DNA of 64,000 nucleotides, from assembly GCA_017656425.1 (NCBI GenBank), contig JACDNV010000003.1, positions 166,294-230,293 on the forward strand, in the 5' to 3' direction. A program made the position numbers and the translations under genes. This DNA comes from Candidatus Neomarinimicrobiota bacterium. Its GTDB lineage: Bacteria > Fidelibacterota > UBA2242 > B5-G15. Below, piece after piece: positions 1 to 8,650 of the stretch. Positions within the stretch are counted from its first letter, which is position 1; each line of letters opens with the position of its first letter. Below the pieces are notes generated by a model. The model was not told the origin of the DNA. It made no database searches and saw only the letters and a program-made list of their open reading frames with translations.

Positions 1-294
1 TATTGCTTCGATTGCACTATCTGTGGTTGCAAAACCTGTAATTATTATAACCTGAGAATCCTTGTTTAAATCTTTTAACTTTTTTACTATATCCATACCA
101 GTAAAATGAGGCATTACTAGGTCAGTAAGTATTATATCGAAGTTCTTTTCTTCAATCATTGACATAGCCACTTTAGAATCGTCAGTTACCTCCACATTAT
201 ATCCTTTTTCAGATAAAAAGAATTTCAATTGATCCAATATTAATTTTTCATCATCAATAATTAATACTTTTACATCCTCAGGTTTAATTTCCAT
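1..294 (-). CDS. Response regulator receiver domain, partial (cut by window edge)
   Basis: The 98 visible codons start at an ATG whose complement is at 292-294 and run off the left edge. They form a receiver domain: acidic pair in LIIDDEK (residues 11-17), phospho-acceptor Asp in IILTDLVMP (about residue 58), and the conserved Thr region in VIIITGF. The start overlaps the end of the upstream DUF342 gene by 11 bp, so it is translated as the last visible gene of the chemotaxis transcript. The C-terminus is not in view, so this could be a stand-alone CheY-like protein, or a receiver fused to an output or kinase domain. Confidence 0.85.
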   Translation of the reverse strand, partial: MEIKPEDVKVLIIDDEKLILDQLKFFLSEKGYNVEVTDDSKVAMSMIEEKNFDIILTDLVMPHFTGMDIVKKLKDLNKDSQVIIITGFATTDSAIEAI

Positions 295-1666
295 CTACTT
301 TCTCCTCATCTAATTTTTCAAAAATTAACTCATCACCCAACTTATAAACCTTTACTCGTTCGTAACTTTTTGTGGTAAGATGATTATAATTTCCAAAGGT
401 TAGAATGACATTGCGATGAAGCACTTTATTCACTATTATACATTTATCAGAAAGGACCTCCTTATCAAAATGATCACTCTCTTTTTCTTCCTCCAGTAAC
501 TTATTATATTGTTCTTCAAGTTCCTTCAGCTTCACTATGGATTCAACGAGTTCCCTAATTTTAGCTTCTGATAATGAGGGTGCTCTCTCTTTAAGAAGTT
601 TCAGGAATGCTACCTTTTTACTCACTAAAGAAATCTGTTCATTAAGTTCTTCTCTCATCTCAGCAAATTTACTCTTACGAAACTCCACTTCTAATAATTC
701 AGTAGCAGCAATGCCAACTTCAGTTAGGATTCCCTGCTCACTTCCTATTTCATTAGCTATGATTTTGTTTTTTGCAAATACTTTTCCACCTCTGATTATT
801 CCCTCATTATTATTAACTATAACATTTCCATCACATTCGACATTTGAATTTATTATATATCTTTCTACAAGAATATCATTCTTCACTTTAACAAAGGCGT
901 CCTGTATGTAAGTAGACTTAAGATTGTTACCCGACTTAATTCTCGCCCTGCCATGCCCAATAATACCTAATCCAATTATTACATCCCCATTTTTGGATGT
1001 TACATAACCTGCTTCTACACTTCCACCAATGTGAACCGTCCCAGCAGCTTCAACAAGAAAACCTGATTTTACATCTCCTTCCACATTTAGAGATCCAAGG
1101 GTTTTAATATTTCCACTACTATAATCAACATTTTTCACTGTGATAACTTTATCAACATTTACTTTACCATTCTTAAGGTATGCATATCCATCTATATCAG
1201 CATAAAGTGTGAGCCCATCTTCTGAAATAGTTGTATTTTTGCCACCTGGCAAACTTACATCTTTGCCTGGGATAACAATTTCCTCACCAGTCACTGCTAT
1301 CCCGGGTCTACCAGATGTCCTCGGGAGCTTACTTACAATCTCCTGACCTTTCTTCACATATTCAAACAATTTGAGCTCTTTTAAATCTACATAATCTTCT
1401 TCATTATCAATTGGCTTTGTTGATATGTCAACATACCATACAAGTTTAGCATCTTCGCCAGGTACTGGAGGAGTCCCATCAGCAATTAACAAATTTTTAA
1501 CAGGCTCTTTTTTCTCTAGCAATTTATTTATAATATTTTCTTTTATCCCATGTGTTACTCCAGACTTCCATATCATGTCCATTAATTCCACTTTTGAAGG
1601 GATTTTATCCTTTTCATCAATTGTTATATAAGCTTTTAGCTTATCCTCAGATATCTCTATTTTCAT
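284..1666 (-). CDS. DUF342 / FapA-like polymer-forming protein
   Basis: This 460-residue protein matches the DUF342 family (FapA, 'flagellar assembly protein A'). An N-terminal region of about 110 residues carries the motif IADGTPPVPGED. A middle block of short glycine-punctuated beta repeats (about 165-310: VNVEGDVKSG, VHIGGSVEAG, VIIGLGIIG, IRGGKVFAK) is expected to fold as a right-handed beta-helix like bactofilins. A charged coiled-coil-like segment follows (about 325-400). It lies at the 3' end of the chemotaxis gene string. The family role is poorly defined and linked to flagella or cell-surface polarity. No flagellar gene is in view, so the link here is contextual. Confidence 0.8.
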   Translation of the reverse strand: MKIEISEDKLKAYITIDEKDKIPSKVELMDMIWKSGVTHGIKENIINKLLEKKEPVKNLLIADGTPPVPGEDAKLVWYVDISTKPIDNEEDYVDLKELKLFEYVKKGQEIVSKLPRTSGRPGIAVTGEEIVIPGKDVSLPGGKNTTISEDGLTLYADIDGYAYLKNGKVNVDKVITVKNVDYSSGNIKTLGSLNVEGDVKSGFLVEAAGTVHIGGSVEAGYVTSKNGDVIIGLGIIGHGRARIKSGNNLKSTYIQDAFVKVKNDILVERYIINSNVECDGNVIVNNNEGIIRGGKVFAKNKIIANEIGSEQGILTEVGIAATELLEVEFRKSKFAEMREELNEQISLVSKKVAFLKLLKERAPSLSEAKIRELVESIVKLKELEEQYNKLLEEEKESDHFDKEVLSDKCIIVNKVLHRNVILTFGNYNHLTTKSYERVKVYKLGDELIFEKLDEEKVDGN

Positions 1667-1681
1667 TTTAATGTCACCACA

Positions 1682-1918
1682 TCATTTATATTCAAAATAC
1701 ACTTCTGCTTCATTTCCACAACCACATATGAATTTAATGCCCACAATTTCATCACCATCATAAATTGGGTCAATTTTTACTTCACGCTCTTTCTTTAAAT
1801 CACCACCTATAATTTTTTTATCACCTTTAACAGAAGCACTTTTTAATACCTTTGGAATTCTTTTTGCACTTTCCTGTATAAAAGGCAAATCTTTTAAAAT
1901 ATCAGATTTATTTTTCAT
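1682..1918 (-). CDS. Small conserved hypothetical protein in chemotaxis operon
   Basis: I do not recognise this 78-residue protein. It is charged and lysine-rich, with no signal peptide or membrane segment. Its C-terminal third reads IYDGDEIVGIKFICGCGNEAEVYFEY, shown here in pieces as IKFICGCGNEAEVYFEY; the Cys-Gly-Cys-Gly could bind a metal or be structural. Its start overlaps the stop of the CheZ-like gene by 4 bp (ATGA arrangement), so translation is coupled. It is therefore probably a real accessory of the chemotaxis or DUF342 genes. Function unknown. Confidence 0.6.
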   Translation of the reverse strand: MKNKSDILKDLPFIQESAKRIPKVLKSASVKGDKKIIGGDLKKEREVKIDPIYDGDEIVGIKFICGCGNEAEVYFEYK

Positions 1919-2553
1919 TCAATATCCCCGCTCTTAAATATATTATCAATATCTTCCTGACTTATATTTTTATGTCTAACTTTATCCTCAATCTTATTTT
2001 TAAATTCCTCACTTAATCTATTAAAACCTTCGGTCTGCATCTCTGCCTCTATAGCTGCAATGATTTGTTTACCTACCTTTGTTTTTATTTTTATACCCCT
2101 TATCTTTTTAAATAATTCTGTAAACTTCTGATTTATCGCTGTAAGTATCTCATTAGCATGCTCCAGTTTCTGAGCGGTTATATCCTGAAACTGCAGAGCA
2201 TACATAATATTCATTAGATCATCCTTTAGCCTTTCTATTTTGTCAAAATTTTCTTTTGTAGTCTCCTTTTCTATATATTCGAGGGTTTTAAAGACATTCT
2301 CAAGTCTATCCAAAATCTCTTGAGTAGCCATTTCTGTTGTTTTATTCACATCAATAATTCTATCTTTTGCATCAGGCAGAGTAAACTTGGTATCAGTAAT
2401 AGAACTAATTGCATGAGAAAGAAGAGGGACTACTTCTTTAACAAATTTAAACAAATCACTCAAGAATGGTAGGATCTCATCTCCAATTCTAAAAAATTCA
2501 CGCATTTCTTCAATTTTAATAAGTATCTCCTCATAGTTTTCACTTACCTTCAT
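1915..2553 (-). CDS. cheZ: CheZ-like chemotaxis phosphatase
   Basis: This 212-residue, almost wholly helical protein has the CheZ signature LQFQDITAQ at about residues 119-127. In enterobacterial CheZ the same site (QDLTGQ) supplies the Asp and Gln that position water to strip phosphate from CheY-P. A predicted long four-helix bundle and the C-terminal helix after residue 185 (the CheY-binding position in CheZ) fit the family, and the length is close to E. coli CheZ. It follows a cheY by 9 bp and overlaps the next small gene by 4 bp. Similarity outside the active-site helix is weak, so CheZ-like is safer than orthologue. Confidence 0.75.
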   Translation of the reverse strand: MKVSENYEEILIKIEEMREFFRIGDEILPFLSDLFKFVKEVVPLLSHAISSITDTKFTLPDAKDRIIDVNKTTEMATQEILDRLENVFKTLEYIEKETTKENFDKIERLKDDLMNIMYALQFQDITAQKLEHANEILTAINQKFTELFKKIRGIKIKTKVGKQIIAAIEAEMQTEGFNRLSEEFKNKIEDKVRHKNISQEDIDNIFKSGDIE

Positions 2554-2562
2554 AACGCCACC

Positions 2563-2937
2563 CTATTTATTTAAAACATCATCAATTTTCTCTTTCAAAA
2601 CATCCGGAGTAAATGGCTTGATTATATAACCTTTTACTCCGAGTTTTACTGCTGTTATCACATCTTCTTTCATCCCCCTTGTCGTAATCATTATAATAGG
2701 AATATCTCTCAGTGAATCATTCTTTTTTAATTCAGTAACAAATTGCTCACCATTCATCTCAGGCATATTCCAATCAGTTAATATTAAGTCATAGCTTTCC
2801 TTACCAAGCATCTCTAAAGCTTCCAGCCCTCCTGACGCTTCGCCAATATCCGTATATCCAATTTTATTTAATGCATTCACAATAATTCTTCTCATCGTGG
2901 GAGAATCATCAACAATTAATATTTTAATATTAGCCAT
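2563..2937 (-). CDS. cheY: CheY-type response regulator
   Basis: This is a single-domain receiver of 124 residues, the standard CheY length. Visible residues are the acidic pair in LIVDDSPTMRR (about 7-17), the phospho-Asp in LILTDWNMPEMNG (about 55), the Thr in IIMITTRG (about 85) and the Lys in YIIKPFTP (about 107). It would take phosphate from CheA and act on a motility motor. It sits 2 bp downstream of an HDOD gene and 9 bp upstream of the CheZ-like gene, so it is a natural substrate of that phosphatase. It is one of two complete CheY genes in the locus. Confidence 0.93.
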   Translation of the reverse strand: MANIKILIVDDSPTMRRIIVNALNKIGYTDIGEASGGLEALEMLGKESYDLILTDWNMPEMNGEQFVTELKKNDSLRDIPIIMITTRGMKEDVITAVKLGVKGYIIKPFTPDVLKEKIDDVLNK

Positions 2938-2939
2938 TT

Positions 2940-3821
2940 TTAAATTTCCTCCTGTTGAATAAAATCCTTTATTTTTTCAAGACTGAGCTGGATATCTTCC
3001 TCCAAATCATTTAAACTTATATCTTCAAGGACATCAAACCTTTCTTTCAAATAATTAATACTTTTTGTATCATTTAAAATATTGGTACTCATAAATCCTA
3101 ACTCTATACGATTTGCAAGATAATCTGCTAAATTTATAATACTCGCGATATCTTTCATATATATATTTTCAATCTTATCGATTTCATGATGCTTTCCAAT
3201 TATTATGACAAACTCCTCTGGTAAATTCCACTCTTGTGCAATTAGCTCTCCTGCTTGATCATGAGAAATTCTCAAATACTTTTTCTCTATTTCAGCACCA
3301 ATCTTATCAGTATCGCTTGTTTCTTCAAAAGCTTCAATGAACCTTTTCTCATCTATGCGATAAAGAACTATTTTACCAATGTCATGAAGTAATCCATGGG
3401 AATAGATTCCGCTATGTACAGGCACACCAACTCTATCCGCAAGCGTTTGGGCTATATAACCACAGGCTATTGAATGTTTCCATAGTTGTTTCCAATTAAT
3501 TTTGTGTTTTCCAGATGGGGTTAGTATCTTTATTATAGAAAAAGCAATTGCTATTCTGCTTATTTCATTGAAACCAAGCAAAACAATCGCATGCTTTAGT
3601 GATTTTACTCCGTACCTCAGACCATAATATGCCGAATTAGCAACCCTTAACACTTTCATTGCTAGAGGAGGATCCTTTTCTATTACTTCAAGAATTTTAT
3701 TTATAGTTATATCTTCATCTCTGACAATTCTTAGTATTTCTGTAGCTATACTCGGCAATGTTGGAAGATTTTTTATCTCTTTTATCCTTTGAGCTATTTC
3801 ATAATTCATTACGTCACTCAT
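2940..3821 (-). CDS. HDOD domain protein
   Basis: This 293-residue HDOD protein (a degenerate HD phosphohydrolase fold used in signalling) has the N-terminal motif IKNLPTLPSIATEIL, VLRVANSAYYG at about 55-65, and an HD-like GLLHDIGKIVLYRI region at about 143-156. It is cytosolic with no membrane segment. HDOD proteins often act as non-enzymatic scaffolds next to receivers, and this one is followed 2 bp later by cheY. The same HDOD-then-CheY order occurs at 5407-6649. The HD motif GLLHDIGK keeps the His-Asp pair, so metal binding cannot be excluded. Confidence 0.85.
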   Translation of the reverse strand: MSDVMNYEIAQRIKEIKNLPTLPSIATEILRIVRDEDITINKILEVIEKDPPLAMKVLRVANSAYYGLRYGVKSLKHAIVLLGFNEISRIAIAFSIIKILTPSGKHKINWKQLWKHSIACGYIAQTLADRVGVPVHSGIYSHGLLHDIGKIVLYRIDEKRFIEAFEETSDTDKIGAEIEKKYLRISHDQAGELIAQEWNLPEEFVIIIGKHHEIDKIENIYMKDIASIINLADYLANRIELGFMSTNILNDTKSINYLKERFDVLEDISLNDLEEDIQLSLEKIKDFIQQEEI

Positions 3822-3907
3822 AATATTTCATTCTCAATTTCTCAAATCAAATGCCAAATACATTCTCAGTCATGTTAGTACTTCCCATAAAAAGCAAATA
3901 GGGAATT

Positions 3908-4939
<1,032 letters not shown>

Positions 4940-5404
4940 CTAATCCTCAAATTGAAAATGTATTAAAACTGGATAATCATCAACAATACAAAGAATTGAG
5001 TCCTCGTTATTATAATAGGAGTTCCAGTCCTTCTTCTTTATTCTTTTAATCTGAGGAACAGTGAGATCAAAAACCGCTTTTTTCCCTTTTAAATCAGTAA
5101 GCACATGACCACAGGTAACATTTAATATCTCTTTTAAAGCGTCCTCAGCACAACTCGAAACTTTTTCATCGTCCGGCTCTACGCCCAAGAAATTGGCAGC
5201 GATCTCCGGGCACATCTTTTCAGGGACAATCAGTGATAACTTGCCTCTTCCTTCACCCTTAAAAGTCATAAATGCCAGTAGAAAACTATCGTATTCAATC
5301 TCAAGCTCCTCTTCATCCACTTCATCACCAAACATAAATGCCGATTTTTCAATAGTCTCATAAAACGCATTTTTAATAATCTCCTTAGACTCATCACTCA
5401 ACAT
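4940..5404 (-). CDS. cheX: CheX-type chemotaxis phosphatase
   Basis: This 154-residue protein matches the CheC/CheX/FliY fold. The helix ALKEILNVTCGHVLTDLKG (about 88-106) contains the ExxN active-site motif (Glu and Asn of KEILN) that CheX uses to dephosphorylate CheY-P. The N-terminus SKEIIKNAFYETIEKSAF is typical of CheX. It lies between a cheY (2 bp upstream) and cheB (adjacent). With the CheZ-like protein at 1915-2553, the locus encodes two unrelated phosphatase types. Assignment to CheX rather than CheC rests on length and on the single ExxN site seen. Confidence 0.8.
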   Translation of the reverse strand: MLSDESKEIIKNAFYETIEKSAFMFGDEVDEEELEIEYDSFLLAFMTFKGEGRGKLSLIVPEKMCPEIAANFLGVEPDDEKVSSCAEDALKEILNVTCGHVLTDLKGKKAVFDLTVPQIKRIKKKDWNSYYNNEDSILCIVDDYPVLIHFQFED

Positions 5405-5406
5405 AC

Positions 5407-5787
5407 TTAAACTCCCCCTACTACTTCATCAACAACTTTCTTTAACATCTCTGGTTTAAAAGGTTTTCTAATATATGCACGCACTCCCTTTGATTTTAAA
5501 TCATCGATTCTTGTCTCACTTCCTTCTGTGGAAATTATTACAACAGGAATTGAACTCAATATTCCATCCCTATTCATAATATCTATCATTTCCAACCCTG
5601 TCATAACTGGCATGTTTATATCAACAAAAACAAGGTCAATCCATTCCTTATTCAATATTTCCAGTCCTTCTCTACCATTTTCTGCTTCAAATACAGTACT
5701 AGTTGGTACACCGGCTATATCAAGAGATTTCTTAATAACAAACCTAACAACCTTCGAATCATCAACAATTAAAACATTAAGTCCCAC
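5407..5787 (-). CDS. cheY: CheY-type response regulator
   Basis: This is a 126-residue single receiver domain. The acidic pair is in LIVDDSKVVR (about 6-15), the phospho-Asp in LVFVDINMPVMTG (about 57), the Ser/Thr in VVIISTEG and the Lys in AYIRKPFKP (about 108). It follows an HDOD gene by 13 bp and precedes cheX by 2 bp. Overall it is only moderately similar to the CheY at 2563-2937, so the two probably answer different outputs. Confidence 0.92.
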   Translation of the reverse strand: MGLNVLIVDDSKVVRFVIKKSLDIAGVPTSTVFEAENGREGLEILNKEWIDLVFVDINMPVMTGLEMIDIMNRDGILSSIPVVIISTEGSETRIDDLKSKGVRAYIRKPFKPEMLKKVVDEVVGGV

Positions 5788-5800
5788 CTTTAATCCTCCT

Positions 5801-6649
5801 TTATAGAGAAAATAAACTTACTTTAATTTTTTCAAGTTCGTCTATCATAAAGCTAGCTGTTTTTTCAATTACTTTTGAAGTGATTTTATATTTCTTCAAC
5901 AAACTACAGTCAGCTCTATAAAAAAGGCCATCGACCCCCATTCCGAATCCCACAATCCTGGATATCGAATCCGATATATGAACACAAATAAGAGATATAT
6001 TATTTTCATTATACCTGTTAATGTCATGGTGCCCCTTCACAACTTTTATTATACTCTCTGGCAATTCCCATGCTTCAAGCAGCATCCCTCCAATTTCTCC
6101 ATGGTCAATACCTATGACCTCCCTTTCCGCTTCATTATAAGGGACACAATTACTAATCGAATAATCTATAACCTTGCTAATATCTATATTAAGGTAATTT
6201 CCAATTACAATCTTACCTATATCATGGAGAATACCCGTTGTGTACAAATAATCAGGTTTTCTAACACCAAGCAAGTCTGCCAGTCTTTCAGCCCCAATAG
6301 CTGTTGTAACCGAATGTTCCCATAGTTTTCCTGGAGGTATATCATAACCTTTTACCTCTTTAGACAATGTCGGTGTCAAAAAGTACATTGTTACTATTTC
6401 AAAAATTTTAGTTGCACCTAAACGAACTACTGCTTGTCTTATATCATCAATAGGTTTTATTGAACCATAATATGCTGAATTAACCACCTTTAAAATATAT
6501 GCAACCAGTGCAGGATCATATTTAACTATCTCTGAAAGCCTCTTAAAGTCCACATCAGGACTATTGACAATTTCATAGATTTCCATAACGATAGCAGGTA
6601 TTGCTGGTATCTCCTTTATTTTTGATAATATATTTTCCTTTTTAATCAT
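5801..6649 (-). CDS. HDOD domain protein
   Basis: This second HDOD protein has 282 residues. The N-terminus KIKEIPAIPAIVMEIYEIV, the LKVVNSAYYG motif (about 53-62) and the HD-like GILHDIGKIVIGNY (about 142-155) align in order with the HDOD protein at 2940-3821. It starts inside the end of cheD (4-bp ATGA overlap) and is followed by cheY. In other bacteria HDOD proteins with chemotaxis genes are thought to be adaptors or c-di-GMP-linked regulators. No GGDEF or EAL domain is encoded here. Confidence 0.85.
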   Translation of the reverse strand: MIKKENILSKIKEIPAIPAIVMEIYEIVNSPDVDFKRLSEIVKYDPALVAYILKVVNSAYYGSIKPIDDIRQAVVRLGATKIFEIVTMYFLTPTLSKEVKGYDIPPGKLWEHSVTTAIGAERLADLLGVRKPDYLYTTGILHDIGKIVIGNYLNIDISKVIDYSISNCVPYNEAEREVIGIDHGEIGGMLLEAWELPESIIKVVKGHHDINRYNENNISLICVHISDSISRIVGFGMGVDGLFYRADCSLLKKYKITSKVIEKTASFMIDELEKIKVSLFSL

Positions 6650-7122
6650 ATTTCATACTCTTCTTTGCCTGATTTGACTATAACTTTGCCTGATCCCATA
6701 TCAAGCAACATAGTTCTGGGCTTCGAACCTCCCACATCCTCACCAGAAATCAAAATGTTATTTTTCCATAAAAATTTTCTTACAACCATATAATTTTTTT
6801 CTCCAATTCTGAAAAAGTTATTATCATCAAGTAATGTAGCACCACCCGCCACTTTTGCAATAAGATTTTTTCTTTCGCCACCAAGGTCAAATACTTTTTT
6901 CAATAATAATTCCATTCCCAGATCAGTAAACATGAATGGATTTCTCTTTGCTTTATCGGGATCAGCTTTCGATAATGGTAACATACTGTGTAACATTGCA
7001 CCAACTAGATTCTCAGGATCATATAATACCACGCCAATACATGATCCAAGGGCATATGTTATAAGCACATCTCCATTCCCAGTAGTAAATTTCATATCTG
7101 CTATTTCAACAACTTTTATCAC
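6646..7122 (-). CDS. cheD: Chemoreceptor glutamine deamidase CheD
   Basis: This 158-residue CheD carries the catalytic Cys in YALGSCIGVVLYD (about residue 28), His in AMLHSMLP (about 45) and Thr in the early TTGNGD stretch, plus the family motif VAGGATLL. CheD deamidates receptor glutamines to methylatable glutamates, and in several species it is controlled by CheC/CheX-type proteins. Here cheX is three genes downstream. Its stop overlaps the next HDOD start by 4 bp. Confidence 0.95.
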   Translation of the reverse strand: MIKVVEIADMKFTTGNGDVLITYALGSCIGVVLYDPENLVGAMLHSMLPLSKADPDKAKRNPFMFTDLGMELLLKKVFDLGGERKNLIAKVAGGATLLDDNNFFRIGEKNYMVVRKFLWKNNILISGEDVGGSKPRTMLLDMGSGKVIVKSGKEEYEI

Positions 7123-7157
7123 CTTTATACCTCACTTTTAGATATTACCTTTTACCA

Positions 7158-7823
7158 TCACAAATTCAATATATTTTGCCTGCTTACATACTCAATTGCT
7201 TTATAAGATGTTATCTTTGATAATCTGTTAACAATATCAACAACTATTTCCATCTGTCTGTTTATAATCTTTATAATCTCAAGTACCTTCTCATACTCAC
7301 CTTTATCAAAAAGGGGATATATCATTTCGAAATAACCGGACATTACCTGTAAAGGCTGATTTAACTCATGACATACAGCTCCCGTAAGCTCCAACATCCC
7401 TTTTAATTTTTCTCTTTCCATAAATTCATATTTAACCTTACTCTTTTCTAAAGCTAATAATAAAGTCTTCACAAATAATCCAACCTGTAAAGTCTCCCTT
7501 ATCAAATAATCATCTGCTCCATTCTTTAAAAAATCCATAATTAAACTTTCGCTATCCTTCATAGAAACAAGAACAACAACAGGTAAGTCTTTATATGTAC
7601 TCCTGAAAATTTTGAACCGCCCAATTCTATCGCCACTTTCAATAATTGAATCATATATAACTAAATCTATACCATTAAAAATATTTCGATTTTTGCTTTC
7701 CATATGATAAACACACCCAACAAAAAAGGTGATCTTCTTATAATTATTCAAAACCGACATTAAGGTTTTACTGAACTTATCATCATCTGATACTATTTTA
7801 ATTTTAAATGGATTATTCTTCAT
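7158..7823 (-). CDS. Receiver-like protein with histidine-kinase H-box but no ATPase domain
   Basis: This 221-residue protein has two parts. Residues 1-120 look like a receiver: acidic SDDDK, a candidate phospho-Asp in LVIYDSI (about 55) and MKNG-type loops; but the usual invariant Lys is replaced in DDYLIRE, where Arg stands at that place. Residues 125-215 are a HisKA-like dimerisation helix pair with the H-box GAVCHELNQPLQVMSGY (His near 153). No HATPase_c N, G1 or G2 box follows before the stop. The start overlaps cheR by 11 bp. It may be a phosphotransfer or docking protein, or a truncated kinase. The reading frame is clean and translation is coupled, which favours a functional protein. 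Confidence 0.7.
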   Translation of the reverse strand: MKNNPFKIKIVSDDDKFSKTLMSVLNNYKKITFFVGCVYHMESKNRNIFNGIDLVIYDSIIESGDRIGRFKIFRSTYKDLPVVVLVSMKDSESLIMDFLKNGADDYLIRETLQVGLFVKTLLLALEKSKVKYEFMEREKLKGMLELTGAVCHELNQPLQVMSGYFEMIYPLFDKGEYEKVLEIIKIINRQMEIVVDIVNRLSKITSYKAIEYVSRQNILNL

Positions 7824-8643
7824 CCTTTTCCACCGATGGCTTTAAATATACAGATGGCTTAACTACTTTAAAACCGACTTCCATACCAATAATACTCTCA
7901 GAATGTCCTAGAAAAAGGTATCCTCCTGGTTTCAATAATCTATATAATTCCCTTACAAGAGACTCCCTTATAGAACTGCCAAAATATATCATAACGTTTC
8001 TACAAAATATCACATCAAGAGGACCTTTAAGCGGTAAGGGGAAATAAGATAGATTCAATCTTCGAAAAATAATATAGTTCTTAACAAAATCTGTAACTTT
8101 ATATTTAACCTGACCATTTTCAATTGTCCGTATAAAAAATCTCTTCTGATAGTTGTACGGAACGTTCCGCATTTTCTCCTCATCATATTCACCCTTCTTA
8201 GCCCTATTTATAACATCAGTAGATATATCCGACCCAAGAATTCTTAAATCCATATCAGCATATGTGGGGATTGAATTTAAAATTGTAAAAGCAATACTAT
8301 AAGTTTCCTCGCCCGTAGAGCATCCTGCTGACCATATTCTAAATCTTCTATATCCACTATTGACCCAGCTTATCATTATTTCCTTAAGAAAATCAAAATG
8401 ATCAGCTTCTCTAAAGAAACTTGTAACATTTGTAGTGATCACATCAATCATCTGTATTATTTCATTACCCTCTCTATCATTAATCAGATACTCAAGGTAA
8501 TCATTATATGAATCTATCCTTAATGCCCTTAACCTTTTATTTAGCCTTGCACTTACTAATGCTTTTTTCTGATCAGTCAATCTTATACCACTTAGGTTAT
8601 ACACTATTTTTCTTAATTCTTCAAAAGTCTTATCATCTATCAT
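7813..8643 (-). CDS. cheR: Chemotaxis protein-glutamate O-methyltransferase CheR
   Basis: This 276-residue CheR has the helical N-terminal subdomain (about 1-75) and the SAM-binding catalytic domain. Motifs visible are NVTSFFRE, SAGCSTGEETYSIA (SAM loop, about 108-121), LGSDIS, and VIFCRNVMIYF (about 212-222). It methylates glutamates on the two chemoreceptors encoded just upstream. The gene starts 7 bp after the stop of the 683-residue receptor and overlaps the next gene by 11 bp. Confidence 0.97.
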   Translation of the reverse strand: MIDDKTFEELRKIVYNLSGIRLTDQKKALVSARLNKRLRALRIDSYNDYLEYLINDREGNEIIQMIDVITTNVTSFFREADHFDFLKEIMISWVNSGYRRFRIWSAGCSTGEETYSIAFTILNSIPTYADMDLRILGSDISTDVINRAKKGEYDEEKMRNVPYNYQKRFFIRTIENGQVKYKVTDFVKNYIIFRRLNLSYFPLPLKGPLDVIFCRNVMIYFGSSIRESLVRELYRLLKPGGYLFLGHSESIIGMEVGFKVVKPSVYLKPSVEKDEE

Positions 8644-8650
8644 CTACACT

